From Mycolicibacterium sp. S2-37 (GTDB taxonomy: Bacteria; Actinomycetota; Actinomycetes; Mycobacteriales; Mycobacteriaceae): a DNA stretch of 64,000 bases. The position numbers and the translations under genes were made by a program. This document shows positions 1 to 8,466 of this stretch, one piece after another. How positions within the stretch are numbered: the first letter of the stretch is position 1; every line of letters begins with the position of its first letter. Where the stretch lies: contig NZ_JAFEVR010000016.1 of NCBI RefSeq assembly GCF_017352375.1, forward strand, positions 184,758 through 248,757, given 5' to 3'. The notes beneath the pieces were generated by a model that saw only the letters and a program-made list of their open reading frames with translations, did no database searches and was not told where the DNA came from.

Positions 1-750
1 CACGAACGCCGTCCCGATGGGAAACAGCACGATCATCGCGTTGAGCAGGCTCGTGGCGAAGCGTCCGTGGCGCCAACGTTGTCCGTGGCTGGCGATCACC
101 ACCAGCAGCGCAACCCCGCAGGCGGCGGGAACAACTTCGTAGCGGGTCAGGTAGCCCAGCCCCAAGGCCACACCGGCCCAGGCCAGGTCGCCCACGCGAC
201 GCCGGCTCAGCCACCGCAGGAGGTGGCGGGCGCACCATACGAGGCACAGGGTTTCGGCGGCCTCGCTCATGCCCGACGCGCCATAGATCACGATCATCGG
301 ATGTAATGCGAAGCAGGCCACCGCCAAGCGACGCCAACCGGCCGGCACTGCACGGTCCAGCGTGATCCGGCGCACCTGCACGGCGGCGCCGGCCATGAAG
401 AGCGCGCTCTGGACCACACCGGCCAGCCCATGCGTCTTGAATTCCGGGATCCACCTGGCGAATTGCAGCAGCGGAATCTCGACGAGACTGGGCAGCGGAT
501 TCCAGACGAAACCGATCGCCGACAGGTGGGGTTGGCGGCTCATGACGACATATCCGGCGTTCGCCACCCGACTGGGAGCGTCGGGGTCGAACATGTTGTA
601 GCGCAGAACGAGCACGGCGCCGACCGCGAAGTAGAGGGCCGAGAGGCTCGCGAAGAGCGCGAGTCCCCATCCCCGTCGTGGTGTCGGATATGGATCTGCG
701 GGTGGTTCGCTCACAGAGGCGTCACTCGCCGTTGTCAGCGCAGTGGTCAT
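1..750 (-). CDS. GT-C type membrane glycosyltransferase, partial (3' end beyond window)
   Basis: The frame is open from an ATG at 750 through the left window edge (250 codons, no stop), so the C-terminus is missing. The N-terminus is a short cytoplasmic tail with a Pro/Asp-rich stretch, followed by a hydrophobic helix (LALFASLSALYFAVGAVLV) and an extracytoplasmic loop with acidic residues (MFDPDAPSRVANAGYV), the layout of GT-C/PMT-like enzymes that use polyprenyl-phosphate sugars. Further hydrophobic segments follow. The ATG directly abuts the TAG stop of the BcsB-like gene, so it is the fourth gene of a tight leftward operon. Its role is inferred to be adding sugars on the outer face of the membrane; donor and acceptor are unknown. 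Confidence 0.7.
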   Translation of the reverse strand, partial: MTTALTTASDASVSEPPADPYPTPRRGWGLALFASLSALYFAVGAVLVLRYNMFDPDAPSRVANAGYVVMSRQPHLSAIGFVWNPLPSLVEIPLLQFARWIPEFKTHGLAGVVQSALFMAGAAVQVRRITLDRAVPAGWRRLAVACFALHPMIVIYGASGMSEAAETLCLVWCARHLLRWLSRRRVGDLAWAGVALGLGYLTRYEVVPAACGVALLVVIASHGQRWRHGRFATSLLNAMIVLFPIGTAFV

Positions 751-2721
751 CTACGGAGTCTGCGCAGGCCGATTCGGTGAGCCTGTGCGCGCCTCGTTGC
801 GTCGTCTCCACAGCACCAGGGCGACGGCCACCGCGGCGGCCACCAGGCCGATGCTGACGCCGATACTGACCCACGCCCACCATTGCCAGACCCGGCCGGG
901 ATGTTCGTTGACCAGTCCAGCGCCCTCGTGGATGGTCAGGCTGACGGTCCGTCCCACCGCGCCGGTGGCGACCACGTCACCGGAAAGGGACGCCCACCTG
1001 TTGTCCAGACCGCGGATGTAGTTGAAGGTCTCGTTCGTCAGTGACCAATCGCCGACGCCCGACACGGCGAGCACCACGCGGTCGTTCTGGGTGAATGCCT
1101 GTACAACGCCCAACGGGCCATTGAGATTGACGTCGGTCTGCAGGGTGTCGTCGATCTTCACTGAGTCCGCACCACCGGGCAGTAGCGGTGCGTTCAGATT
1201 CGCCTTCGCCAGTTCTTCGCCGGTGGCCACCACCACAGTGCCCATCCGGGATGAAGCGGCGGCCTGCAGCGTGGTGACGCGTGGCTGCATCAGCACCGTG
1301 CTGTGCTGGCTCAGCAGGTTGACCGCCTGAGCTGCGAATGCGAGGTGCTCGGGAGCGTCGACCGCGACGTCGAATTCGGGCGTGAACGCCATGGGAAGCA
1401 CCGGGAATCCGCCACGATTGTGGATACCCGGCGTGACGCTGACGGTTGACTGCGGATCCAACCAGAACGTGATGCGGTCGCTGAGCGGCGCGCACTCCTG
1501 GTCCGGTAGGTACCTCAGCTCGATCGCCACACCCACATTCGAGGTGATGGATTCAGGCGGTATGTCGCCGATGATGTCGAGCACGCCGGTGTCGTCGAGG
1601 CGTTCGGTAGCCAATATCGTTGAGCCGGAACGGACTACGACCGACGCGTCGCCGCCGACGACCGGTGTGTACCTGGCCTTCAAGTGAACGGAGGCGCGGC
1701 TGATGGAGCCGAGTCCGAACGCAGCGACATCGAAGCCCGCGTAGAGGGTGTCCGTGCCGAGAACCGATGCCTCGCCGGTCATACCGAGCTGACCGAACGT
1801 CTTGATGTTCGTCGTTTGCGTAGCGTCCTGGTGGGTGGACAGCACGGCGGCGGACGGTGTCTGCGCCAGTCCTATCCGTCGATCGGAGAACAGGTCGACC
1901 TGTCGCTCGAGTTCGGGGCCGGACCCGGTGATCACGAGCATCGCTTCCGGTGTGCCGGGGTTCTCGACCACCATTCCGGCCTGTGCGCCGCTGCGGATGT
2001 CGATCACCCGTGTCGATGATCCGACCGGCGCAGGCCCCTCGTCGGTCGTCACGTTGATGCGCACCGGCATCGGTCTGTAGAGGTGCGTCAATCTCGCAAC
2101 CAGATCCAGGGCGGCCTGCTGCTGACTTTCGGTCGGCCGGGAGCCCACCCGGATCACGATCTGGTCGAGGTAGCCGGGCAGGAAGTCGGCGACATTGGTG
2201 GGGTTGGGTGTCGGACCCGAGAACGTGGTGGCCAGCTGGCTCAGCGTCAACGACGGGCGCTGCGAGCAGCTGTCCGCGGCCGACGTGTTGTCGCGCAGGA
2301 TGAACCCGACCGCTGCTCTGCCGTCGACGATCTGCGCATTCTGCAGGTCGATCGCGAACGGGATGCTCGTCAGGTCAGTCGGCACGGGAATCGTCCCCAG
2401 CACGACACCGCGGGCGTCGACGACCTCGACCCGACCGTTGACAACGTTGACCACCGACCCGATCTGACCGGTGAGCACGCCGGGCAGCACGCCGATGGGT
2501 ACCGGCAGCGAGGTGTCGGCCGATTGGTTGGAGCCGACGAGTTCGATCTCATCGGACAGTCCGAGCTGTGTGAGCGGCATCGGCGGTGTCACCCCGGGGG
2601 GTTCCACCGCATCGGCCGTCGGCTGTGCGGCAGCGGGAGGCAACGCCCACGTGCCCAGATCGGTGGGAGCCGCACAGCTGAGGAAGAAAATCGCCAGCAG
2701 TGCAGTCGAAAGACGTTTCAT
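751..2721 (-). CDS. BcsB-like exported polysaccharide-synthesis accessory protein
   Basis: 656 residues. The N-terminus is a signal peptide, possibly a lipoprotein signal (FFLSC is a weak lipobox). A long extracytoplasmic beta-rich region follows, then one C-terminal transmembrane helix (about 612-636) and a basic tail. This layout is that of BcsB-type proteins, which sit outside the membrane and contact the BcsA synthase. It is clearly paralogous to the exported protein at 18837-20864: both have a DFLP/NFFP stretch, a QQAALDL/QQAVLTM helix and a SLTNETFNYI/SLVDPLFSSV region near the end. The ATG overlaps the stop of the adjacent processive GT2 by four bases (ATGA), which ties the pair together. 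BcsB assignment is by architecture and context; identity to classical BcsB will be low. Confidence 0.7.
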   Translation of the reverse strand: MKRLSTALLAIFFLSCAAPTDLGTWALPPAAAQPTADAVEPPGVTPPMPLTQLGLSDEIELVGSNQSADTSLPVPIGVLPGVLTGQIGSVVNVVNGRVEVVDARGVVLGTIPVPTDLTSIPFAIDLQNAQIVDGRAAVGFILRDNTSAADSCSQRPSLTLSQLATTFSGPTPNPTNVADFLPGYLDQIVIRVGSRPTESQQQAALDLVARLTHLYRPMPVRINVTTDEGPAPVGSSTRVIDIRSGAQAGMVVENPGTPEAMLVITGSGPELERQVDLFSDRRIGLAQTPSAAVLSTHQDATQTTNIKTFGQLGMTGEASVLGTDTLYAGFDVAAFGLGSISRASVHLKARYTPVVGGDASVVVRSGSTILATERLDDTGVLDIIGDIPPESITSNVGVAIELRYLPDQECAPLSDRITFWLDPQSTVSVTPGIHNRGGFPVLPMAFTPEFDVAVDAPEHLAFAAQAVNLLSQHSTVLMQPRVTTLQAAASSRMGTVVVATGEELAKANLNAPLLPGGADSVKIDDTLQTDVNLNGPLGVVQAFTQNDRVVLAVSGVGDWSLTNETFNYIRGLDNRWASLSGDVVATGAVGRTVSLTIHEGAGLVNEHPGRVWQWWAWVSIGVSIGLVAAAVAVALVLWRRRNEARTGSPNRPAQTP

Positions 2722-4145
2722 AACCGCTTTCCGGAGTATTGCGGCGCTTCCGCCACGTCACTCAACCCGTGGACCGTCTTCTCCCAGAAGAAGGGGCGGA
2801 ACGCGAGCTGATATATCGCCTTGAGTGCGGCGACCGATTGTAGGACCCAGTACATCGGAGACAGCAGGGCTGCCCACCACAGGTGTGGCTTGCCGAGAGC
2901 TTGGGCGACCACCAGGTTGACGAAGATGGACATGGGCAGCCCGACGATATACAGGACCAGACACGCGTAGTACGGAATCGGTGCGAACAGGTCGTCGATG
3001 ATCTGCGGACGGCCCAGCACCCATGCCACCATGGCGAACCAGAATGCCAAGTTCATCGCACTCGTCAACGGGACGCCGCCGGTCATGTTGATCAAGCGGA
3101 GCACGGCCTTGAAACCGATCTCGCGGTTCAGCACTGCCGGTGTGCGCAAGTGCACCAACATCGTCTGCAGGTAGCCCTTGTACCAACGGGACCGTTGCCG
3201 GATCCAGTTCACCACATCTGAATTGGCCTCTTCCAGCGTGAGCGAATCGAGGATGAGTGTGCGGTAGCCGTAGCGAGCCAGGCGAACTCCGAGATCGGCG
3301 TCCTCGGTGACGTTGTACTCGTCCCATCCGCCTATCGCCCGCCAGACGTGGGTCGGCATGTGATTCGAGGTACCACCGAGCGGTACGACGCAGCGCGACT
3401 CCTCTACCGCAGGCAACACCACACCGAACCACTGGTCGTACTCGAGTGAGAACCATCGGGTCAGGAGATTCTGGCGCTCGTTGAAATAGCCGAGTTTTGC
3501 TTGAAGGCAACCGACCTCAGGGGTGAGGCGGCGGAACGCGACGACAGCACGCCGCAACTGCAACGGATCGGGAATGTCCTCGGCGTCGTAGATGGTGACC
3601 ATCTCGCCCCGGATATCGGGCAGGGACATGCCGTAGTTGCAGGCCTTCGGCTTGGTCCGCGGCCCAGAGTCCGGCACGATGACCATCCGCACTCCGCGCA
3701 TGTCAGCCGACAGTAGAGCCGACTGCGTGGCGACGTCGTCTTCCTCCACCAACAGCAGCAGTTCGAGCTTGTCCGCAGGGTAATCGAGATTGCCGGCCCC
3801 CTTGATGAGGTTGGCGACGATCGACGGCTCGTCATACACCGGCAGCAGCACAGTGTAGACGGGCAGTTCGTCATCGGTGAGCGCCAACGCTTCGTCGGCA
3901 CTCACCCGGATGAGGGTCGAAGTCCGAAGCCCCTTCAGCAGGAGATAATTTCGGTCAATTGTTGACGCCATGTACAGCAGCGCCAGTATGCCCGTGATGG
4001 CCGGTGGCACGAGGTGCGGCAGGGAAACAGCGCCGGCCACGATCAACGACACCGCGGCGGCAAACACTGCCAGCGTCGTTCGGCTCATTCGGGCGCGCGC
4101 CGATAGATGGGCCGGAAGGAAGGCTCCCTGGAGCGCTTCAGGCAC
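2718..4145 (-). CDS. XagB/BcsA-like processive GT2 glycosyltransferase
   Basis: 475 residues, GTG start. Two N-terminal membrane helices (about 22-60) precede a GT-A domain with the hallmarks of processive family 2 synthases: EEDD (135-138), DAED (187-190), TED (280-282, catalytic base) and QRSRW (317-321, acceptor/product site). Three or four C-terminal helices (about 355-440) would form a translocation channel. The stretches PRTKPKACNYG and GGTSNHMPTHVWRAIGGWD resemble XagB-type exopolysaccharide synthases. No C-terminal PilZ (c-di-GMP) domain is present. It overlaps the upstream gene by 8 bases and the BcsB-like gene by 4, consistent with a synthase/accessory pair. The product is probably a membrane-extruded beta-linked glycan; the sugar cannot be told from sequence. 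Confidence 0.82.
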   Translation of the reverse strand: MPEALQGAFLPAHLSARARMSRTTLAVFAAAVSLIVAGAVSLPHLVPPAITGILALLYMASTIDRNYLLLKGLRTSTLIRVSADEALALTDDELPVYTVLLPVYDEPSIVANLIKGAGNLDYPADKLELLLLVEEDDVATQSALLSADMRGVRMVIVPDSGPRTKPKACNYGMSLPDIRGEMVTIYDAEDIPDPLQLRRAVVAFRRLTPEVGCLQAKLGYFNERQNLLTRWFSLEYDQWFGVVLPAVEESRCVVPLGGTSNHMPTHVWRAIGGWDEYNVTEDADLGVRLARYGYRTLILDSLTLEEANSDVVNWIRQRSRWYKGYLQTMLVHLRTPAVLNREIGFKAVLRLINMTGGVPLTSAMNLAFWFAMVAWVLGRPQIIDDLFAPIPYYACLVLYIVGLPMSIFVNLVVAQALGKPHLWWAALLSPMYWVLQSVAALKAIYQLAFRPFFWEKTVHGLSDVAEAPQYSGKRL

Positions 4146-5622
4146 CTACCGGCACCTCGGCGCCCTCATCGGCCGGGATCGTCAGCAGCTGATCCGCCAA
4201 GTCAGTCGCGCGCTGGACGACGAGTGGATTGACATTGCTGTCTGCATCAGGCTGCTGCCTGGCGATCCACAAGACGGGTTGCGCGACAGAGTGCAGAAGG
4301 GTCAGCGGCGCGGGAGGGGGCGGTGGTTCGACGCTGTCGGGATTCTGGTTGACCACCACGGTGATGCGCTGGAACGTGTCGGCGGCACGCCACACCCAGG
4401 TGACGGCGTACCACTGCGAGTCTGAGCTGGTGATCGCGGCGTCGGCGTCGGTGTGGATGGCACGCGCGCCGACGGTGAACGGGGCCAGGCTCTCGGCCGC
4501 TTGGTACTCCAGTGGGCGAGCGGCGGGGTACCACACCGCATTCGAATAGTCTTCCAGCACTGCGTGATTCGGGGCACTCATCACGTCTACCGCAGCGGCG
4601 GGCATGGCCGGAGTCGCCGGTACATGATACCGATGCAACGAGGCGCCATCGCCCAGGTAGCGAGTGATGAAATCGTACTGCAGCGGTATGCCCAGACCGG
4701 CCGTCGCCGCCCAATCCGCGGGTACCTGGCGGATGTCCGCACGAGACGTGGCGGGCGGATTACTGACGAACAGCAATGCAGCTACCGCAGCCACCACCGC
4801 CAGCGACACCGGTGAGCACCGCTTCAACGCGGGTCGCCGGTCGGCTTCCGCGCGAGCCGCAGTCAGGCGGTGCACGCTGACCGCAGCGATAGGCAGCAGC
4901 ACCCCCGCGACGATGATGTCAACGAGCTGGTCCATGTGTTGACCGACGGTGAAGGCGTATGCGGTGGCGCCGGCAAGACTTGCGAGCGCGGGCAGCAAGC
5001 GTGAAGCCAACGGCGCTCGGTGGGCGGCGAGGAACACGGCGACGGCGCCCATCCCCGCGACGAGAAGCGTCGCCGCGGTGTCCGATCCGCCGAGTGCCGC
5101 CAGAACGAGAAGGTAGGGCAGTGGTGTCGCGCAGCACAGCGCGAACAGCCAGACGGCCCACATCTGAACGACGTGACGCGCACTGAACAACACGGCTACC
5201 GAACACGCGAGCCACAGCAGGACTGTCACAAGTGGCAGGCCCCATAGGGCGGCGAGGGTCGGCATCCGCTCACCAAGGAGATGGACACCCGTGAACCCCA
5301 CGACACCCGCCAGGAGGGCAAGAATCCAATCGGATTCGCCGTCACCTATGCCCTGGGGCGCCTCCCGATAGCCCGTGGCGGCAATCCCGACGAGCACGGG
5401 GACGGCGATGAGGAAGGCTGCCCGCGACCCATCGATCGCGTGGATGAAGACCTGCTCGAAGACGGAGAAATAGGCCAGGGCAGTCAGTGCGACGACGACA
5501 CCGACTCGTTGCCACAGGCCGAGGTCGAAGTCTCTCCTGGCGCGCGTTGATGCCGAGACCGGCATGAGGCCAGCCGGGGCGCGAAGCCGCTCTGCGGGCC
5601 TGTGCAGCGTGTTTACGGACAT
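4138..5622 (-). CDS. Polytopic membrane protein of unknown function in polysaccharide operon
   Basis: 494 residues. A basic N-terminus is followed by about ten hydrophobic segments (roughly 35-300) and then a soluble, probably extracytoplasmic domain of about 170 residues containing many aromatic residues (SNAVWYPAARPLEYQ, SDSQWYAVTWVWRAADTFQRITVVV). It is the first gene of the leftward operon; an AGGGAG ribosome-binding sequence lies just before the ATG, and its end overlaps the GT2 synthase by 8 bases. The many-helix plus soluble C-terminal layout recalls exosortase/EpsI fusions found in exopolysaccharide loci, but I cannot find the exosortase Cys/Arg motifs and do not make that call. Context suggests a role in assembly or export of the glycan. 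Confidence 0.65.
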   Translation of the reverse strand: MSVNTLHRPAERLRAPAGLMPVSASTRARRDFDLGLWQRVGVVVALTALAYFSVFEQVFIHAIDGSRAAFLIAVPVLVGIAATGYREAPQGIGDGESDWILALLAGVVGFTGVHLLGERMPTLAALWGLPLVTVLLWLACSVAVLFSARHVVQMWAVWLFALCCATPLPYLLVLAALGGSDTAATLLVAGMGAVAVFLAAHRAPLASRLLPALASLAGATAYAFTVGQHMDQLVDIIVAGVLLPIAAVSVHRLTAARAEADRRPALKRCSPVSLAVVAAVAALLFVSNPPATSRADIRQVPADWAATAGLGIPLQYDFITRYLGDGASLHRYHVPATPAMPAAAVDVMSAPNHAVLEDYSNAVWYPAARPLEYQAAESLAPFTVGARAIHTDADAAITSSDSQWYAVTWVWRAADTFQRITVVVNQNPDSVEPPPPPAPLTLLHSVAQPVLWIARQQPDADSNVNPLVVQRATDLADQLLTIPADEGAEVPVGA

Positions 5623-6369
5623 CTCTCCCTACCCCGATCTCGCCCGCAGCGACGTGCCGCTGGCTCCATCACTCCTGGTCAGCCGTTCGCGGACAAGATA
5701 ACAGCTAAGAAGGAACAAGATCAATATAAGGCCATAAAGGCGTTGTTACCTATGTTTTAGCACATACAGCAAACATAATGGAAGTTACTGTTTGTGCGAT
5801 TGATGTCCGGAACCGGATGGGAACGGGTCGGCAGTGGAGGTCCCGCTGTGAGTCATTCCTCCCGCGCCTGGCCTAGCCGTGATCTACCGGGGATCGAGGG
5901 GGCGCTATGTGGTCCGCGGTTCCCGGGTGCGGGACATGTAGCCGATGCCGAACGCGGTGACCGCTCGTATGGCGAGCGTGCCGGCGCGGTGACGGCCGCG
6001 GTCGGCGAGGTCCGCCGACGCGGTCCCCTGCGTCCACTGTTCGCCATGGCACTGTCCGCACGGCGGAGGTCGGCCTGGGCGTTGCGCGCAAAGAACCGCA
6101 AGCATCGGATACGAGACGCAGCAGCGTATCTAGCCGCAAGCGGCGATCCAAGCAAACGAGCGAAGGGATGACGAGCTGCTCTGGGCGGCAGAATCCGCGC
6201 GTCGTTGAAAGCCAGGCCCGCCCTAGGCGCCCCTCCACGACCCCATCTGACCTCGCCTTATCGCCTTCGGTCGGCGCACCCGTTCGTTTACGATTCGCCG
6301 AAATCGGGGAACTAGCTGTCAGGGCGCGAATCTGGGGGAACGTTGAGCTGCGACGACGGGCTGGGTTGA
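5623..6369. promoter_or_regulatory. Divergent intergenic region with an AT-rich core
   Basis: 747 bases separate two divergent polysaccharide operons. The stretch at about 5690-5800 is strikingly AT-rich for this genome and includes TATAAGG, TGTTACCTATG and an imperfect inverted repeat at 5769-5798 (GCAAACA on the left, TGTTTG followed by TGC on the right). This is a plausible divergent promoter and a candidate site for an AT-binding silencer such as Lsr2. The remaining part (about 5800-6369) has normal GC; reading frames there give only Arg/Pro/Ser-rich translations typical of non-coding shadows, and I support no gene in it. Confidence 0.5.
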
Positions 6370-7509
6370 ATGAGCGAGGCGGATCCGCTCGCACCAACAA
6401 GAATCGCGCCGTTGCGACTGGCGTTCATGACCGAGTTGTACACGCCCAGTATCGGAGGCCAGGAGGTCTTCTTTCAGGAACTGGCAGAGGCAATGGTGCG
6501 GCGCGGGCACACCGTCGACGTGTACTGCATCGGGCACAAGTCCGGCCTGCTCGACGAGGAGATCATCAACGGGGTGCATCTGCACCGCAAGCCCAACAGC
6601 GGTCGCTACCTGAACCCGGTCGTGCCCGCGCTTCGGCGCGCGTGGTCGAACATCGCCGTGTACAGCGCAGGCATGCGCCGAGTGGCCAGGTCAGGGTCGC
6701 ACGATTTCTATCTGCTGAACCAGTGGCCACTCATGCACGTTCCTGCTCTACCGCGAAAGGCCCGAGCTCGTACGGGGATTCACTGGTGCGAGATCCGGCA
6801 GGATCCGATTCTGAGCACGCTGCAGCAGCGCTTGCCCCGCCTGGTGCGGGCCAATTTCGCCGTCAGTTCTGCAGTGGCTACCGCGATCGAGGAGCAGTCC
6901 GGCCAGCATCCGGTTGTCGTGCTGCCCAGCGGTATCCAGCTCGAGCGCTATCGGGCCGCCCCCCGCAGTGCGCGCTCCGGGGTGCTCTGCCTCGGACGCA
7001 TCGCACCACACAAGAACCTTCCCCTGCTCATCGACGCGTTCGAGATCGCCGCCGACCGCGGCCTGACCGGTGATCTCGTCATCGCCGGGGACGGACCGTC
7101 GCGCAGCGAGATCGAGGCATACGCGGGTCGCTCGAAGCTGGCGGGCCGGATCAGGGTGCCCGGCCCGGTCAGCGAGTCGGAGAAGATCGAGATGCTCTCG
7201 CAGGCGGCGCTTTTCGCGATGCCGAGCCGTCGCGAGGGTTTCCCCCGGGTGATCACCGAGGCCATGGCGAGCGGACTGCCCGTCGTGACCGCGAGGTTTC
7301 CGGAAAACGGTGCCCAGCACGTGGTGGCGCAGTACGGCGCCGGCGTGGTGTCCGGCACGGATCCTGCTGACCTCGCCTCCGGCCTGCTGGCCGCCGAAGA
7401 TCAGTGGGACACGTTCTCCGCGGCAGGACTGGCCGGGGCGCAGACGCTGGACTGGTCGGGCATTGCCGAGACCCTCGAGACGAGGGTGTCGGAGATCTTG
7501 GGTCGTTGA
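6370..7509 (+). CDS. GT4 family glycosyltransferase
   Basis: 379 residues. GT-B fold retaining glycosyltransferase. The N-terminal acceptor domain begins FMTELYTPSIGGQEVFFQELAE, with the usual Gly-Gly loop. The C-terminal nucleotide-sugar domain has LCLGRIAPHKNLPLLIDAF, VIAGDGPSRSEIEAY and the EX7E motif (E289 and E297 in REGFPRVITEAMASG). No membrane segment is seen, so it should act on the cytoplasmic face, adding a sugar to a lipid-linked intermediate. It is the first gene of the rightward operon and ends 10 bases before the epimerase gene. Sugar specificity cannot be assigned. Confidence 0.85.
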   Translation: MSEADPLAPTRIAPLRLAFMTELYTPSIGGQEVFFQELAEAMVRRGHTVDVYCIGHKSGLLDEEIINGVHLHRKPNSGRYLNPVVPALRRAWSNIAVYSAGMRRVARSGSHDFYLLNQWPLMHVPALPRKARARTGIHWCEIRQDPILSTLQQRLPRLVRANFAVSSAVATAIEEQSGQHPVVVLPSGIQLERYRAAPRSARSGVLCLGRIAPHKNLPLLIDAFEIAADRGLTGDLVIAGDGPSRSEIEAYAGRSKLAGRIRVPGPVSESEKIEMLSQAALFAMPSRREGFPRVITEAMASGLPVVTARFPENGAQHVVAQYGAGVVSGTDPADLASGLLAAEDQWDTFSAAGLAGAQTLDWSGIAETLETRVSEILGR

Positions 7510-7519
7510 GGAGGATCGG

Positions 7520-8464
7520 ATGCGGGTAGTCGTCACCGGTGGAGTCGGCTTCGTCGGTAAGGAGCTGGTGCAGCAGCTCAGTACGCAGGCCGACGTGGTC
7601 GTCGCCGACCTGCTGCGCTACGGCGAGCCGGGGGAATGGCTCAAGGCTCATGACTTCCGCCGGGTCGACATCCGCGATCCCCAGGCGATCGGTGCGCTGA
7701 TCGCCGACGTCCGGCCCGATGTCGTCGTGCACCTGGCGGCGATCCACTACATCCCGGAGTGCGACGCCGATCCGGTGAACGCCGTGGCGACCAACGTCGC
7801 GGGGACGGTCAACACGCTGGCCGCCTGCCCTGAGGGCACCCGCTTCGTGTTCGCCAGCAGCGGTGCGGTCTATCAGCCCGACGAGGCGCCGCACCGGGAA
7901 TACGAATCCACACTGGGACCGGCGGACATCTACGGCATCACCAAGCTCCAGGGCGAGGACTACGTACGCGCCTTCTCGCGCAACCGCGGACTGCCGAGCG
8001 TGATCGTCCGGCTGTTCAATGTCATCGGACCCGGTGAGACCAACCCGCACCTGCTGCCGGCCATCGTCACGCAACTGCAGAACGGGGTCGACACCATCGA
8101 GCTGGGCAACACCTGGCCCAAACGCGACTACATCGACGTGCTCGATGCCGCCGGCGGCTTCGCCGCAGCGGCGCTGGGCACCAACCCCCACGGCCTGGAC
8201 TGCGCTGTGGTGAATCTCGGTAGTGGTCAACAGTATTCGGTGGACGAAATGCTCGCACGGATGCGCGCGGTGCTGGGCGTCACGCTGGACGTGCGCCAGG
8301 ATCCGCGACGTATGCGCGCCGTCGACCGGCCGTTCCTCGGCGCCGACATCACGCGCATCCGGGAGCTGTTCGGGTGGAGCCCGGCGCACAGTCTCGATGA
8401 GACGCTGCAGCGCACATGGGCTGACCCGGCGTTCTACCCGGGTATGCAGGGCCGGCTGAGCTGA
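7520..8464 (+). CDS. NAD-dependent sugar-nucleotide epimerase/dehydratase (extended SDR)
   Basis: 314 residues starting at the ATG at 7520, which has a GAGGAGG ribosome-binding site about seven bases upstream; the frame is open further upstream but that part overlaps the GT4 gene. Rossmann motif GGVGFVG (residues 7-13), a conserved FASSGAVYQ segment, and catalytic Y138-x3-K142 (YGITK). Length and motifs fit UDP-glucose 4-epimerase-like enzymes. It likely makes a nucleotide sugar for the neighbouring transferases. Whether it is an epimerase, dehydratase or decarboxylase cannot be settled from sequence alone. Confidence 0.82.
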   Translation: MRVVVTGGVGFVGKELVQQLSTQADVVVADLLRYGEPGEWLKAHDFRRVDIRDPQAIGALIADVRPDVVVHLAAIHYIPECDADPVNAVATNVAGTVNTLAACPEGTRFVFASSGAVYQPDEAPHREYESTLGPADIYGITKLQGEDYVRAFSRNRGLPSVIVRLFNVIGPGETNPHLLPAIVTQLQNGVDTIELGNTWPKRDYIDVLDAAGGFAAAALGTNPHGLDCAVVNLGSGQQYSVDEMLARMRAVLGVTLDVRQDPRRMRAVDRPFLGADITRIRELFGWSPAHSLDETLQRTWADPAFYPGMQGRLS

Positions 8465-8466
8465 CC

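Noticed and set aside
4138..5622. Exosortase/EpsI assignment for the membrane protein
   Set aside because: The general layout fits but the conserved Cys and Arg motifs of exosortases and the EpsI cysteine/aromatic motif are not visible.
5905..6105. Minus-strand frame with a short AIRAVTAFGIGYMSRTR stretch that resembles small mycobacterial membrane proteins
   Set aside because: The resemblance is limited to about 15 residues, flanking sequence is Arg/Pro-rich, and no ribosome-binding site or neighbour supports it. At most a decayed remnant.
5794..6400. Long open frames on both strands of the 5.6-6.4 kb intergenic region
   Set aside because: Biased Arg/Ser/Pro/Gly translations with no recognisable domain; typical of chance open frames in high-GC DNA.
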